DNA of 24,670 bases from Dehalococcoidales bacterium. Lineage in GTDB: Bacteria; Chloroflexota; Dehalococcoidia; Dehalococcoidales; UBA2162. The stretch covers positions 1 through 24,670 of the forward strand of contig JAENIS010000010.1 of assembly GCA_016844285.1 (NCBI GenBank). Direction: 5' to 3'. Below, piece by piece: positions 1 through 7,367 of the stretch. The position numbers and the translations under genes are program-made. The first letter of the stretch is position 1. Each line of letters starts with the position of its first letter. The notes under the pieces are model-generated. The model did no database searches. It had not been told where the DNA came from and saw only the letters and a list, made by a program, of their open reading frames with translations.

Positions 1-376
<376 letters not shown>

Positions 377-404
377 GTTTCAGAGTTGATATTAGTTAGT
401 AAAC

Positions 405-442
405 AAAAATCCACGGTGGCGTATTGCTTCCGTGGATTTTTT
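405..442 (+). terminator. Rho-independent terminator of the 23S rRNA unit
   Basis: A hairpin with arms AAAATCCACGG and CCGTGGATTTT is followed by a T run ending at 442. It lies about 30 nt after the 23S 3' end. It ends the rRNA transcript before any 5S could be included. Confidence 0.85.
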
Positions 443-463
443 GGTTTAGGGGGTTACTGCCGG

Positions 464-503
464 TGTCATTGCGAGACCGCCTTTGGCGGGCGTGGCAATC
501 TCT
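464..503 (+). repeat. TGTCATTGCGAG-type dispersed repeat, short copy
   Basis: This copy starts with TGTCATTGCGAG and ends with GTGGCAATCTCT. Related copies lie at 8513-8598 and 16012-16111. It keeps only the 5' half of the longer copies and has a small internal hairpin, CCGCCTTTGGCGGG. Confidence 0.7.
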
Positions 504-513
504 ATCGTGTAAA

Positions 514-588
514 TCCCTCACCCTGTATCCCTCTCCATTTAACAAATGGAGAGGGATTTAAATTATGAAAGGGGCTTCGCCCCCTTTA
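514..588 (+). repeat. Two-hairpin intergenic repeat, copy 1
   Basis: Hairpin 1 (TCCCTCTCCATTT / AAATGGAGAGGGA) is followed by hairpin 2 (AAAGGGGC TTC GCCCCCTTT). It begins CCCTCACCCTGTATCCC, the left end shared by the family. With the repeat at 464-503 and the promoter at 722-750, this accounts for most of the gene-free stretch 377-798. I see nothing recognisable at 589-721. Confidence 0.75.
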
Positions 589-721
589 ATCCCCCTGGTA
601 TATAAAATCCATGCCCCTGCCCCCCTTCGCTTAATATGGGAAGGGTATATATGTTTGAGTGGGGCGCCAGCCCATCTCTGGCTTACCCTTACTCTTAGGT
701 AATATCGGGTCTTTCGGGGAA

Positions 722-750
722 TTGAAAAAGCATGAAAGTGGGGCTATACT
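722..750 (+). promoter_or_regulatory. Sigma-70-type promoter for the 157-aa membrane protein
   Basis: TTGAAA (722-727), a 17-bp spacer, then TATACT (745-750). Each hexamer matches consensus at 5 of 6 positions. The predicted start near 757 gives a ~42-nt leader to the GTG at 799. Confidence 0.6.
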
Positions 751-798
751 CTTACTTAAAGTTAGTCTCGAAAGCCTTATCAACAGGAGGTAAAATAA

Positions 799-1272
799 GT
801 GCAATATAAGATAAGCCTCGAAGGTTTTGAAGGCCAGGATGTTAAGGTTCAAACCTCAGGACTCTTTTCTGGCCCCAAACTACTGGTTAACGGGCTGAAG
901 GCATCCGTCGGCAAGAAGTCGGGTGAGATGATACTCCTTCGGAATGACGGAAAGCAAGTCCAGTGCAAGTGGAAGTCGAGAGGACTTGGATTCGACATAC
1001 CGCTATTGGACGTTGAAGGAAAGATAATTCAGGTTGCTCAGCCGCTAAAGTGGTTCGTTTGGGTTTGGTGCTGTTTACCCATTGTATTAGTGTTTGTCGG
1101 CGGTATGATGGGAAGCTCTATAGGAGCTGTGGCCACGCTAGGAAATATCACTATATTTCGTTCTGACGCTAATGGGTTTCTCAAATTTATCTTCACTGCA
1201 GTGGTTTCGATTCTTGCAGTCGTGGTTTTTGCTTTCGGCGTGGCACTCTTACGGTCTGTCGTAGGTAGGTAA
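799..1272 (+). CDS. Small membrane protein of unknown function
   Basis: The protein has 157 residues and I do not recognise it. The GTG start is fixed by AGGAGG at 785-790 (8-nt spacing) and by the promoter at 722-750. Residues 1-80 are hydrophilic and rich in Lys and Gly, with a beta-like pattern (SLEGFEGQDVKVQ; LLRNDGKQVQCKWKSRG). Two hydrophobic segments follow, at about 84-107 and 128-153, and the chain ends in a short basic tail. The soluble N-terminal domain with a two-helix membrane anchor suggests a membrane-tethered module with the N-terminal domain facing the cytoplasm, which is inferred from the absence of a signal peptide. It is monocistronic and ends at a strong terminator (1356-1385). 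Coding status is well supported; no function is offered. Confidence 0.75.
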   Translation: MQYKISLEGFEGQDVKVQTSGLFSGPKLLVNGLKASVGKKSGEMILLRNDGKQVQCKWKSRGLGFDIPLLDVEGKIIQVAQPLKWFVWVWCCLPIVLVFVGGMMGSSIGAVATLGNITIFRSDANGFLKFIFTAVVSILAVVVFAFGVALLRSVVGR

Positions 1273-1355
1273 GAAAGGGACTGTAGGCTGCGGGCTGAAC
1301 CCCGGTCAGCGGGGCATTGTGTACCTGTTTCTGCTTAGTGTGAACTGGAGAGCTT

Positions 1356-1385
1356 AAGAGGGGCGAAAGCCCCTCTTTCTTTTTC
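1356..1385 (+). terminator. Rho-independent terminator
   Basis: A perfect 9-bp stem (AAGAGGGGC / GCCCCTCTT) with a GAAA tetraloop is followed by TTCTTTTTC. This is hairpin 2 of a repeat copy serving as the terminator of the gene ending at 1272. Confidence 0.8.
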
Positions 1386-1424
1386 TTCCCCCTTCCTTTG
1401 GTAAAGGAAGGGGGTTAGGGGGAT
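1356..1424 (-). repeat. Two-hairpin intergenic repeat, copy 2 (inverted)
   Basis: Hairpin 2 (1356-1377) precedes hairpin 1 (CCCCCTTCCTTT / AAAGGAAGGGGG, about 1388-1414), followed by TTAGGGGGA. This is the reverse orientation relative to copy 1. Confidence 0.75.
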
Positions 1425-1519
1425 GGATTTTTCAGGGGGATAAAGGGAGGTAGCTAAACAGGCTATTCTTACATGCTCTTCTGACTTATGGTAATATATA
1501 GAGAAGAAGGAGATGGGAA

Positions 1520-1990
1520 ATGTATAAGAAGATTATGGTGCCACTGGATGGCTCAAAGCTGGCGGAATGCGTGCTCCCGCACGTCGAAACTATCGCTAAA
1601 GGGTGTGATGTACCAGAGGTATTGCTGGTGCAGGTAGTTGAGCCAATCGCTATCCCCTACGGTAGAGAAACCGCCGAAATCGCCTCTATGGAACAACTGA
1701 AGGCATTTGAAATCCATAATAAAGTAGAAGCGGAAAAATACCTTCAGGAAATCGTCACTCAACTCAGCAAAGCCGGTGTCAATGCCAGGGCAAATGTAAC
1801 CTTCGGTAAGGCTGCCGAAGCCCTTGGTGAATTTACCACCAGGAATGAGATAGATTTAATTGTGATTGCTACCCACGGGCGTTCCGGAATCAACCGCTGG
1901 GTCTGGGGTAGTGTTACTGACCGTCTTATCCGTTCTGTCAGCGTACCCGTCTTGATAGTACGTGCTCCGGGATGCGGGGCAAATATCTAG
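1520..1990 (+). CDS. Universal stress protein, UspA family
   Basis: The protein has 156 residues, a single Usp domain of normal size. The N-terminus MYKKIMVPLDGSKLAE holds the conserved beta-1 strand and Asp10. The C-terminal nucleotide-binding motif reads ATHGRSG...WGSVTDRLIR, with Gly120 and Gly130-Ser131; the usual first Gly of G-x2-G-x9-G(S/T) is Ala117, a common variant. The family is cytoplasmic, often binds ATP, and is linked to stress survival; its target here is unknown. The start is set by AAGGAG just upstream. The gene stands alone, with a possible weak promoter around 1468-1497. It converges with the biotinyl carrier gene only 42 bp away, and I see no clear terminator between them. 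Confidence 0.93.
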   Translation: MYKKIMVPLDGSKLAECVLPHVETIAKGCDVPEVLLVQVVEPIAIPYGRETAEIASMEQLKAFEIHNKVEAEKYLQEIVTQLSKAGVNARANVTFGKAAEALGEFTTRNEIDLIVIATHGRSGINRWVWGSVTDRLIRSVSVPVLIVRAPGCGANI

Positions 1991-2032
1991 TTCTTACTGG
2001 CCAATGACCTTATCTGAAATCTTACCTGATAA

Positions 2033-2254
2033 TCAGTATTCAATGATGGCGATGACATCGCCGCTTTTCACTACCTGACCGTCAGTGATTTTGATTTCAA
2101 TAACAGTGCCGGCTACCGGGGCCAGTATCGGGTTTTCCATCTTCATCGATTCCAACAGGCAGAGCGTGTCGCCCTCGCTGACTTTACTGCCTGCCTTAGC
2201 TTCGACACTAATAATCTTACCGGTGATTGGGGCTTCGACAATTTCTCTCGCCAA
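2033..2254 (-). CDS. Stand-alone biotinyl/lipoyl carrier domain protein
   Basis: The protein is 73 residues, essentially one biotinyl-lipoyl domain. The biotinylation signature ESMKMENP places the modified lysine at Lys38, in the turn between two symmetric half-barrels (APITGKIISVEAKAGSKVSEGD and APVAGTVIEIKITDGQVVKSGD). Such domains carry CO2 on biotin between a biotin carboxylase and a carboxyltransferase. Neither partner is in this window, so which carboxylase it serves is unknown. The TTG start follows AAGGAG with 6-nt spacing, and no ATG gives a full domain. It lies downstream of clpC on the same strand but is separated by a terminator hairpin (2285-2326), so it probably has its own promoter, which I could not place. 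The SMKM core favours biotin over lipoate. Confidence 0.88.
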   Translation of the reverse strand: MAREIVEAPITGKIISVEAKAGSKVSEGDTLCLLESMKMENPILAPVAGTVIEIKITDGQVVKSGDVIAIIEY

Positions 2255-2284
2255 TTGGAACTCCTTTCCGTTTTGATTCTGGCT

Positions 2285-2326
2285 AAAAAAGAGGGGGAAT
2301 ACCTTGCCCGGCTAGCTTTCCCCCTT
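2285..2326 (-). terminator. Rho-independent terminator after clpC
   Basis: Read on the minus strand, the stem AAGGGGGAA / TTCCCCCTC (loop about 18 nt) is followed by TTTTTT. It sits 30 nt after the clpC stop and before the biotinyl carrier gene. Confidence 0.7.
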
Positions 2327-2357
2327 AGTTAATTGTCCTGGTTCTATCCTCACCAAT

Positions 2358-4829
2358 TCAGGATTTACTATCTCCGGCTAACGCCCCCACCGGGGCGGGA
2401 TGGACGACAATCTCCTCCCCTTCCCGGTCAACGATGGCGGTATCTCCGGAGCGGAATTTACCGCGGAGCAGGCTATCCGAGAGACTATCCTCAACCATGG
2501 TTTGAATCACCCGGCGTAGCGGTCGAGCCCCAAAGACCTCATCATAGCCCTTTTCACCCAGTAAATCTTTGGCAGCATCAGTTACCTCGAGCTTTACCCC
2601 TTTTTCACCCAGTTGCTTGGCCACCTGGGCCAGCATCAAGTCAACGATACTACGGATATGCTCTTTATTTAGAGAATGAAACACCACCACCCCATCGATA
2701 CGGTTGAGAAACTCGGGGCGGAAGGACTTCTTTAGCTCACCAAGCAACTTCTCCTTCATCCGCTCATAATCTACCTGCTGAGTCTTGCCTTCGTCAGTCC
2801 GCTGCATGAAACCGAACGAGCTTCCCTTCCGGATAAGCTCAGCGCCGATGTTGCTGGTCATCACAATAATGCTATTACGGAAGTCGACACGGCGGCCCTT
2901 AGCATCGGTCAGGTGGCCATCATCGAATATCTGCAGCAAGATATTGAAAACATCGGGATGAGCCTTTTCAATCTCATCGAGGAGGATGCAGCAATAGGAC
3001 TTACGCCGCACTGCCTCAGTCAGTTGTCCGCCTTCGTCATAGCCCACATAGCCCGGTGGTGCTCCCACCAGCCGCGATACGGTGTGTTTTTCCATAAACT
3101 CAGACATATCGAGTCTGATTAAGGTATCCTCACTGCCGAACATAAATTCGGAGAGTGTTCTGACCAGCTCGGTCTTGCCGACACCGGTGGGGCCGAGAAA
3201 GATGAAATTGCCGATGGGATGTCTCGGGTCCTTGAGGCCAGCGCGGGCCCGTCTAACCGCTTTGGCGATGATAGTAATCGCTTCATCCTGGCCAACGATG
3301 CGCTTGTGCAGAGCCTCCTCCATCTGAAGCAGGCGGCTGGTCTCGTCACCACTGAGTTGGACTACCGGAATCCCGGTCCACATGCTGACGATTTCAGCGA
3401 TGTGTTCCGCCGTCACCACTGGTTTCTCCTGGTCTAAGGCACTGTACCATTGCTCTTCGAGTGTCTTTATCTTCTCCTGAACTTGAAGCTCACGCTGGCG
3501 CAATTCGGCAGCAAGGTCATATTGCTGCTCGGTCAGAGCCTTCTCCTTATCCTTACGGACAGTTCCCTCACCCTGTCGGGCCTCTTTTAAGGTTATCGGT
3601 AACGCCCGGTGCTTGATTCTGACCCTTGAAGATGCCTCATCAATCAGGTCGATGGCTTTATCAGGGAGAAAACGGTCAGGGATATATCTCGCTGCTAGAG
3701 TGGCCGCTTGAGCCAGTGCCTCGTCACTTATCGTCAGCTTGTGATATTCCTCGTAGCGGGCTCTGACACCGCGCAGGATTTCCATGGTTTGTTCCACCGA
3801 AGGCTCCTCCACCAGGATGGGCTGGAAGCGGCGCTCCAGAGCCGGGTCACGCTCGACGTGCTTACGGTAATCATCAAGGGTCGTCGCCCCGATGCACTGA
3901 AGCTCTCCCCGGGCAAGGGAAGGTTTGAGAATACTGGCAGCATCAACTGCCCCTTCGGCGGCACCGGCGCCAACAATGGTATGGAACTCATCGATAAAGA
4001 TAACGCAGTTACCCGAGGTCTTTATCTCATCGACGATTTTCTTGAGACGCTCTTCAAATTCGCCCCGGTACTTTGTTCCGGCGACCACCGCCGCCATATC
4101 GAGGGCGATTAAACGCTTGTCTTCCAGGGTCTCCGGTACATCACCGCTGGCAATACGATGAGCCAGACCTTCGACAATGGCCGTCTTGCCTACCCCTGGC
4201 TCACCAATGAGAGCCGGGTTATTTTTGGTACGGCGGCTCAGGATTTGAATCACCCGCTCAATTTCCTTCTGCCGGCCAATCACCGGGTCCAGTTTGCCGG
4301 TACGGGCGGCATTGGTTAAATCAAAGCCCATCTGGTCCAGCACCGGGGTACGGCTGGCAGTACGCGCCAGCTTGGGACGGGCTAAACCCTGACTGAGGAC
4401 ACGCACCGTCTCGGTACGTGCCTGCTCTAAGGTGATACTGAAGCTTTCCAGAACGCCGGCAGCAATACCGCCGCCCTCATGTAACAGGCCGAGCAGGAGG
4501 TGCTCGGTACCAATATAGTTGTGGCCAAGGTGTCGTGCCTCATCTATGGCCAGCTCAATGACTCTCTTCGCTCTGGGCGTCAGCCCGATTTCCCCCGTGC
4601 CCGGTTTCTCGCCACGACCAACAAGGTATTCCACCGCCGAACGAATCTTGGTCAGGCTAATGCCCAGACTGGTAAGGACCTTACAGGCGACCCCTTCCTC
4701 TTCCCGTATCAGACCAAGCAGAATATGCTCGGTGCCGATGTAGTTGTGGTTAAGGTGCTGTGCCTCTTCTTGAGCTGAGGTGAGCACACGGCGGGCTCGC
4801 TCGGTGAATTTCTCAAATCGGCTAGTCAT
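2358..4829 (-). CDS. clpC: ATP-dependent Clp protease ATP-binding subunit ClpC
   Basis: The 823-residue Hsp100/AAA+ unfoldase feeds substrates to ClpP in the cytoplasm. Domain order is canonical. Two Clp N-terminal repeats lie at about 5-65 and 80-145. AAA-1 has Walker A GEPGVGKT (209-216) and Walker B VIFIDE (276-281). A UVR-like coiled middle region spans about 425-462. AAA-2 has Walker A GPTGVGKT (546-553) and Walker B CILLDE (614-619), followed by a C-terminal D2-small domain. The length and the short UVR middle domain point to ClpC rather than ClpB (longer coiled middle domain) or ClpA. The ATG is preceded by AGGAG at 6 nt and sits about 40 nt downstream of a strong promoter (4876-4904). 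No ctsR, mcsA or mcsB genes adjoin it, unlike the Bacillus operon, so regulation must differ. It is transcribed alone. Confidence 0.97.
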   Translation of the reverse strand: MTSRFEKFTERARRVLTSAQEEAQHLNHNYIGTEHILLGLIREEEGVACKVLTSLGISLTKIRSAVEYLVGRGEKPGTGEIGLTPRAKRVIELAIDEARHLGHNYIGTEHLLLGLLHEGGGIAAGVLESFSITLEQARTETVRVLSQGLARPKLARTASRTPVLDQMGFDLTNAARTGKLDPVIGRQKEIERVIQILSRRTKNNPALIGEPGVGKTAIVEGLAHRIASGDVPETLEDKRLIALDMAAVVAGTKYRGEFEERLKKIVDEIKTSGNCVIFIDEFHTIVGAGAAEGAVDAASILKPSLARGELQCIGATTLDDYRKHVERDPALERRFQPILVEEPSVEQTMEILRGVRARYEEYHKLTISDEALAQAATLAARYIPDRFLPDKAIDLIDEASSRVRIKHRALPITLKEARQGEGTVRKDKEKALTEQQYDLAAELRQRELQVQEKIKTLEEQWYSALDQEKPVVTAEHIAEIVSMWTGIPVVQLSGDETSRLLQMEEALHKRIVGQDEAITIIAKAVRRARAGLKDPRHPIGNFIFLGPTGVGKTELVRTLSEFMFGSEDTLIRLDMSEFMEKHTVSRLVGAPPGYVGYDEGGQLTEAVRRKSYCCILLDEIEKAHPDVFNILLQIFDDGHLTDAKGRRVDFRNSIIVMTSNIGAELIRKGSSFGFMQRTDEGKTQQVDYERMKEKLLGELKKSFRPEFLNRIDGVVVFHSLNKEHIRSIVDLMLAQVAKQLGEKGVKLEVTDAAKDLLGEKGYDEVFGARPLRRVIQTMVEDSLSDSLLRGKFRSGDTAIVDREGEEIVVHPAPVGALAGDSKS

Positions 4830-4875
4830 CTTTCTCTCCTTCGAACCACCTCTACCGCTTGACTAATCCTCATTT

Positions 4876-4904
4876 ATTATACGCCAAATAATAAGAAAGG
4901 TCAA
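4876..4904 (-). promoter_or_regulatory. clpC promoter, -35 inside the 5S terminator hairpin
   Basis: On the minus strand: TTGACC (4899-4904), exactly 17 nt, then a perfect TATAAT (4876-4881). The predicted start near 4869 gives a ~40-nt leader to the clpC ATG. The -35 box is formed by the 3' arm of the upstream 5S terminator stem. Confidence 0.75.
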
Positions 4905-4930
4905 AGGCAAGTTTTATTTGCCTTTGACCT
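4886..4930 (-). terminator. Rho-independent terminator of the 5S rRNA gene
   Basis: A perfect 13-bp stem (AGGTCAAAGGCAA / TTGCCTTTGACCT) with a 7-nt loop is followed, on the minus strand, by TTCTTATTATTT. It starts 18 nt after the 5S 3' end. Confidence 0.85.
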
Positions 4931-4947
4931 CACCGTTTTCGTAGAAG

Positions 4948-5070
4948 CCTCCTGGCAGTGGCCTATTTTCCACAAGGGGCTGCCCCCTCAGTATCGTCAG
5001 CGCTGAGGCGTTTCACTACCGTGTTCGGGATGAGAACGGGTGGTACCACCTCGCTCGAACCACCAAGAAG
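4948..5070 (-). rRNA. rrf: 5S ribosomal RNA, solitary
   Basis: On the minus strand the gene contains the 5S loop-B/C core CCCGTTCTCATCCCGAACACGG, GAAACGCCTCAGCGC and the GATACTGAGGGGGCAGCCCC helix IV region. The ends CTTCTTGGTGG and CCACTGCCAGGAGG pair to form helix I, giving a ~123-nt RNA. Boundaries come from this pairing. The gene lies 4.6 kb from the 23S 3' end, in convergent orientation, with its own promoter (5078-5106) and terminator (4886-4930). It is therefore a separate transcription unit rather than part of a 23S-5S operon. Identification is secure; the ends are good to a few bases. Confidence 0.95.
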
Positions 5071-5077
5071 CATTTAT

Positions 5078-5106
5078 ATACTAGCATACTATCCAGCAAA
5101 AGTAAA
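5078..5106 (-). promoter_or_regulatory. Promoter of the solitary 5S rRNA gene
   Basis: On the minus strand: TTTACT (5101-5106), a 17-bp spacer, TAGTAT (5078-5083), each matching consensus at 4 of 6. The predicted start near 5070-5071 coincides with the 5S 5' end deduced from helix I, which supports it independently. Confidence 0.55.
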
Positions 5107-5173
5107 GGGTGGGAAAGGGCAGATTTTCCAGAGAGTGGCCTAAGCCCATCTCTCCTTTTATTTAGGGGTGTCT

Positions 5174-5396
5174 GAGAGGGTTAAACCCCCTCTTCCTCTA
5201 GTCCCCCCTCTCCTTTCAGGGGTCTTGTATCAAATGTCATTCTGAGGAGCGAAGCGACGAAGAATCTGGGTGTGGGGTCGGCAGTGAGCCAATAGTCTCC
5301 ACCACCCCGAGACCCTTCGCTACGCTCAGGGTGACATGAAGGAAATCACTTTTGATACAAAGCCCCTTTCGGGAGAGGGGGATTAAGGGGGTGAGG
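5174..5396 (-). repeat. Two-hairpin intergenic repeat, copy 3, split by an insertion
   Basis: Hairpin 2 is at 5174-5195 (GAGGGTTTAACCCCCTC-like). Hairpin 1 is broken: its left arm CCCCCTCTCC lies at 5204-5213 and its right arm GGGAGAGGGGG at 5371-5381, followed by the family end ATTAAGGGGGTGAGG. About 150 bp of foreign sequence lie between the arms. In the intact copy at 7134-7205 the same arms are separated only by a short TTTC-containing loop. This repeat, the insertion and the 5S promoter account for the gene-free stretch 5071-5435. Confidence 0.7.
5218..5364. mobile_element. MITE-like insertion with inverted ends and 6-bp duplication
   Basis: A ~147-bp non-coding element. Its outer ends are inverted repeats (GGTCTTGTATCAAA at the left; the complement of GGCTTTGTATCAAA at the right), matching at 12 of 14 positions, with a perfect 10-bp core TTGTATCAAA. 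Inside it carries TGTCATTCTGAGGAGCG at one end and, inverted, CGCTCAGGGTGACA at the other. It is flanked by CCTTTC on both sides (5212-5217 and 5365-5370), consistent with a target-site duplication. It encodes no protein, so it would need a transposase supplied elsewhere. Confidence 0.65.
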
Positions 5397-5435
5397 TAAA
5401 CAAACAATCTCAGCCCGGTAAAAGGTAAAGAGTGG

Positions 5436-5846
5436 CTAGCCTTTGTCCTCGATATGGCTTAGTCTCTGGTGCTCCTTAAACATGCACCGGTCCATGACCA
5501 CCAGCAGTCCGGCTTTACTGGCCAGAGCCGCCGCTTCCTCGTTTATTATCCCTTCCTGCATCCAGACGGCCTTTGCCCCTATCTTGATTGCCTCGGCAAC
5601 GATGGGCGTCACATCCTCAGAGCGCCGGAAGATATCGACCACATCTACTGCCTCGGGGATAGAGCTAAGGTTTGGATAACAGACCTCGCCCAGTATCTCC
5701 TTCGCCTGTGGGTTTACCGGGATTATCCGGTAGCCATTTCCCTTCAGGTAACAGGCCACGCCAAAGCTTGGCCGGGCAGGAGTGGACGACATCCCAACCA
5801 CGGCTACCACCCGGCTCGATTTCAGGATTTGTGCTTCGATGCTCAT
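5436..5846 (-). CDS. CoA-binding domain protein (YccU-like)
   Basis: The 136-residue protein is a single Rossmann-type CoA_binding_2 domain. The N-terminal beta strand and loop VVAVVGMSSTPARPSFGV (13-30) is the nucleotide/CoA-binding signature, followed by GYRIIPVNPQ (38-47), the typical VDVVDIFRRSEDV (67-79) and KAVWMQEGI (92-100). Family members of this size occur in most bacteria, and structures show CoA bound; the physiological role is not established. The ATG is preceded by AAGGAGGT with 6-nt spacing. A good promoter lies just upstream (5882-5910), so it is probably transcribed on its own although tatA-tatC lie upstream on the same strand. Size and motifs are normal. Confidence 0.92.
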   Translation of the reverse strand: MSIEAQILKSSRVVAVVGMSSTPARPSFGVACYLKGNGYRIIPVNPQAKEILGEVCYPNLSSIPEAVDVVDIFRRSEDVTPIVAEAIKIGAKAVWMQEGIINEEAAALASKAGLLVVMDRCMFKEHQRLSHIEDKG

Positions 5847-5881
5847 TCTTTGACCTCCTTGCTCTCGTATTTTTCACAAGC

Positions 5882-5910
5882 AATCTAGAAAACCATCTGG
5901 AACAAGTCAA
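5882..5910 (-). promoter_or_regulatory. Promoter of the CoA-binding protein gene
   Basis: On the minus strand: TTGACT (5905-5910), 17 nt, TAGATT (5882-5887). Immediately upstream is a small dyad, CCTTCC-AATAAT-GGAAGG (5911-5928), after the tatC stop. It could be a weak terminator but lacks a T tract. Confidence 0.55.
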
Positions 5911-5950
5911 CCTTCCAATAATGGAAGGACGTCACTGGCAAATCAGGTTT

Positions 5951-6742
5951 CTAGAGCGATACCGCTGGTCGCGGCGCCTTCTTCTGGACAAGCCGGGCCA
6001 ACCAGATACTCATCTCATACAAAATAATCAAAGGGATGGCGACCAGGCTTTGATTTACCGGGTCGAAGGTAGGCGTAATGATACCGGCCACAACGAAGGC
6101 AACGATTACGGCTACCTTGCGCTTGCCCGCCAGCCACTGCGACGTGACGACACCAAGACGGGCGAGGAATGTGATGACCACCGGTGTCTCGAAAACCAGT
6201 CCGATGGCCAGCAATAACCTTGTCACCACTGAGATGTAATTCCCGATTCTAATCTGGGGCGTGGCGATATCACTACCAAAGGAGAGTAAGAACTTTATTG
6301 CTGGTGGCAATAGAATAAAATAGCCGAAAATGACTCCGGCGGCAAACATTAGTGCTATCCAGGGAAGTGCCAGATAGACATATCCTTTTTCCTTACGGGT
6401 GAGTGCCGGTGAGACAAACATAATCAGCTCGTAAGTAAGATAGGGTATGGCCAGTATGATGCCACTGACCAGAGATACCCTCATGTAGCTGCCCAGCATC
6501 TCGGTTACTTCAATGAAGACGAGATTGACGCCGGGCGCCGGGACAAGATGGAACTTATTTGCCAGCATATCAAAAACTGGCCGGGTAAGCGGGGATTCAA
6601 AGGTCAGCAGAGCAAATATCGGCTTGGCGAAGATAAAGGAGATGATGGTGGTGATAGTTACCGCGATAACGCTCCTCGTCAGACGTTTGCGTAGCTCATC
6701 GAGGTGCCCGAGGAAAGTCAGTCTCTTTTCATTATCACTCAT
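5951..6742 (-). CDS. tatC: Sec-independent protein translocase TatC
   Basis: The 263-residue membrane protein is the core twin-arginine translocation receptor that binds the RR signal peptide of folded cargo. The conserved cytoplasmic N-terminus FLGHLDELRKRL (10-21) has Glu16. The periplasmic loop and TM2 region runs to SPALTRKEK (111-119). The invariant intramembrane Glu185 lies in GLVFETPVV, and TITPTFDP is near TM5. Six membrane helices fit the hydrophobicity pattern. The ATG is 18 nt after the tatA stop, and the G-rich run before it (AGGGGGG, about 6753-6759) is the only ribosome-binding candidate, so translational coupling to tatA is likely. It is the second gene of tatA-tatC. The length is normal. 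Confidence 0.97.
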   Translation of the reverse strand: MSDNEKRLTFLGHLDELRKRLTRSVIAVTITTIISFIFAKPIFALLTFESPLTRPVFDMLANKFHLVPAPGVNLVFIEVTEMLGSYMRVSLVSGIILAIPYLTYELIMFVSPALTRKEKGYVYLALPWIALMFAAGVIFGYFILLPPAIKFLLSFGSDIATPQIRIGNYISVVTRLLLAIGLVFETPVVITFLARLGVVTSQWLAGKRKVAVIVAFVVAGIITPTFDPVNQSLVAIPLIILYEMSIWLARLVQKKAPRPAVSL

Positions 6743-6760
6743 GCTACGCCTGGTACCCCC

Positions 6761-7051
6761 CTAGCCTCCCGTACCCGTTGCTTTCGGGTCTTTAGGTTCG
6801 GCAGTGCCTGCTGCCGACAGGTCATTAGCTTTATCGGGGCTATCATCTTTTTGGCGGGGTAGATGGCCCTTTTCTTCAATCTTTAGCTCGTCGGTCATCG
6901 TCTGAGTGAAGTCGGAGGTGAGTTTTTTCAGGGAACGTATTGTCCTCCCCAGTGTCCGGGCGACCTCAGGTATCTTACCCGGACCAAAGATAATCAGGGC
7001 AATAATGAGGACGAGCAGTATTTCTCCGAAACCCATCCCGAAAAATTCCAT
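6761..7051 (-). CDS. tatA: Sec-independent translocase protein TatA/TatB family
   Basis: The 96-residue protein has one N-terminal membrane helix (about 8-22), the conserved FGPGKIPEVARTLGR hinge and amphipathic helix (22-36), and a charged Lys/Asp-rich tail ending in Gly. Polar Glu10 sits at the start of the membrane helix. It forms the pore or docking part of the twin-arginine translocase together with TatC encoded directly downstream. No separate tatB is seen in the window, so this may be a minimal TatAC system in which one protein does both jobs; that is an inference. GAGGTG lies 5 nt before the ATG, and a promoter with perfect TATAAT lies at 7075-7103. The tail is somewhat long for TatA, so TatB cannot be excluded. 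Confidence 0.93.
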   Translation of the reverse strand: MEFFGMGFGEILLVLIIALIIFGPGKIPEVARTLGRTIRSLKKLTSDFTQTMTDELKIEEKGHLPRQKDDSPDKANDLSAAGTAEPKDPKATGTGG

Positions 7052-7074
7052 TGTTTCACCTCGGTGTTGTCTGA

Positions 7075-7103
7075 ATTATAGAAACTTATTGAGTAATCTG
7101 CAA
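7075..7103 (-). promoter_or_regulatory. Promoter of tatA-tatC
   Basis: On the minus strand: TTGCAG (7098-7103), 17 nt, perfect TATAAT (7075-7080). The start near 7068 gives a leader of under 20 nt that contains the GAGGTG ribosome-binding site. Confidence 0.5.
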
Positions 7104-7133
7104 TCATCCATCTTGGTGAAGATTGTTTTTCGA

Positions 7134-7205
7134 CCTCACCCCCTTAATCCCCCTCTCCTTTCAGGAGAGGGGGAGAAAAAGAAAGAGGGGCTAACGCCCC
7201 TCTTG
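7134..7205 (+). repeat. Two-hairpin intergenic repeat, copy 4 (most complete)
   Basis: CCTCACCCCCTTAATCC leads into hairpin 1 (CCCCCTCTCCT / AGGAGAGGGGG, loop TTC), a purine-rich spacer (GAGAAAAAGAAAG), then hairpin 2 (AGAGGGGC / GCCCCTCT). It shows the full family architecture. It lies in the 316-bp spacer between divergent tatA and the small protein at 7368; I see nothing recognisable at 7206-7350. Confidence 0.8.
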
Positions 7206-7354
7206 GACTTCCTTTTGGTTCTAATCCAACTCGCTCTATCGGTGGAATTTGATAGACGTAGCAGAAAGGCTGTGCCTTTTTGTTTTGGGAATAATGTACT
7301 TATTCTTAACTGATGTTGTGTCAGTAACAACTATCAATGAACGTTACCAAGAGA

Positions 7355-7360
7355 TATAAT
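7355..7360 (+). promoter_or_regulatory. -10 box 7 nt before an ATG (possible leaderless mRNA)
   Basis: A perfect TATAAT lies at 7355-7360, and the ATG of the next gene is at 7368. No Shine-Dalgarno site is visible. The -35 region is weak (CTATCA at 7331-7336 with an 18-bp spacer is the best I find). Confidence 0.45.
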
Positions 7361-7367
7361 ATCTATC

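Noticed and set aside
377..560. A 5S rRNA gene directly after 23S
   Set aside because: The space holds a terminator 30 nt after 23S and repeats only; no 5S core sequence is present.
5672..6217. 181-codon plus-strand open frame
   Set aside because: Antisense to the CoA-binding gene and the end of tatC, both well supported; the translation looks like low-complexity shadow sequence.
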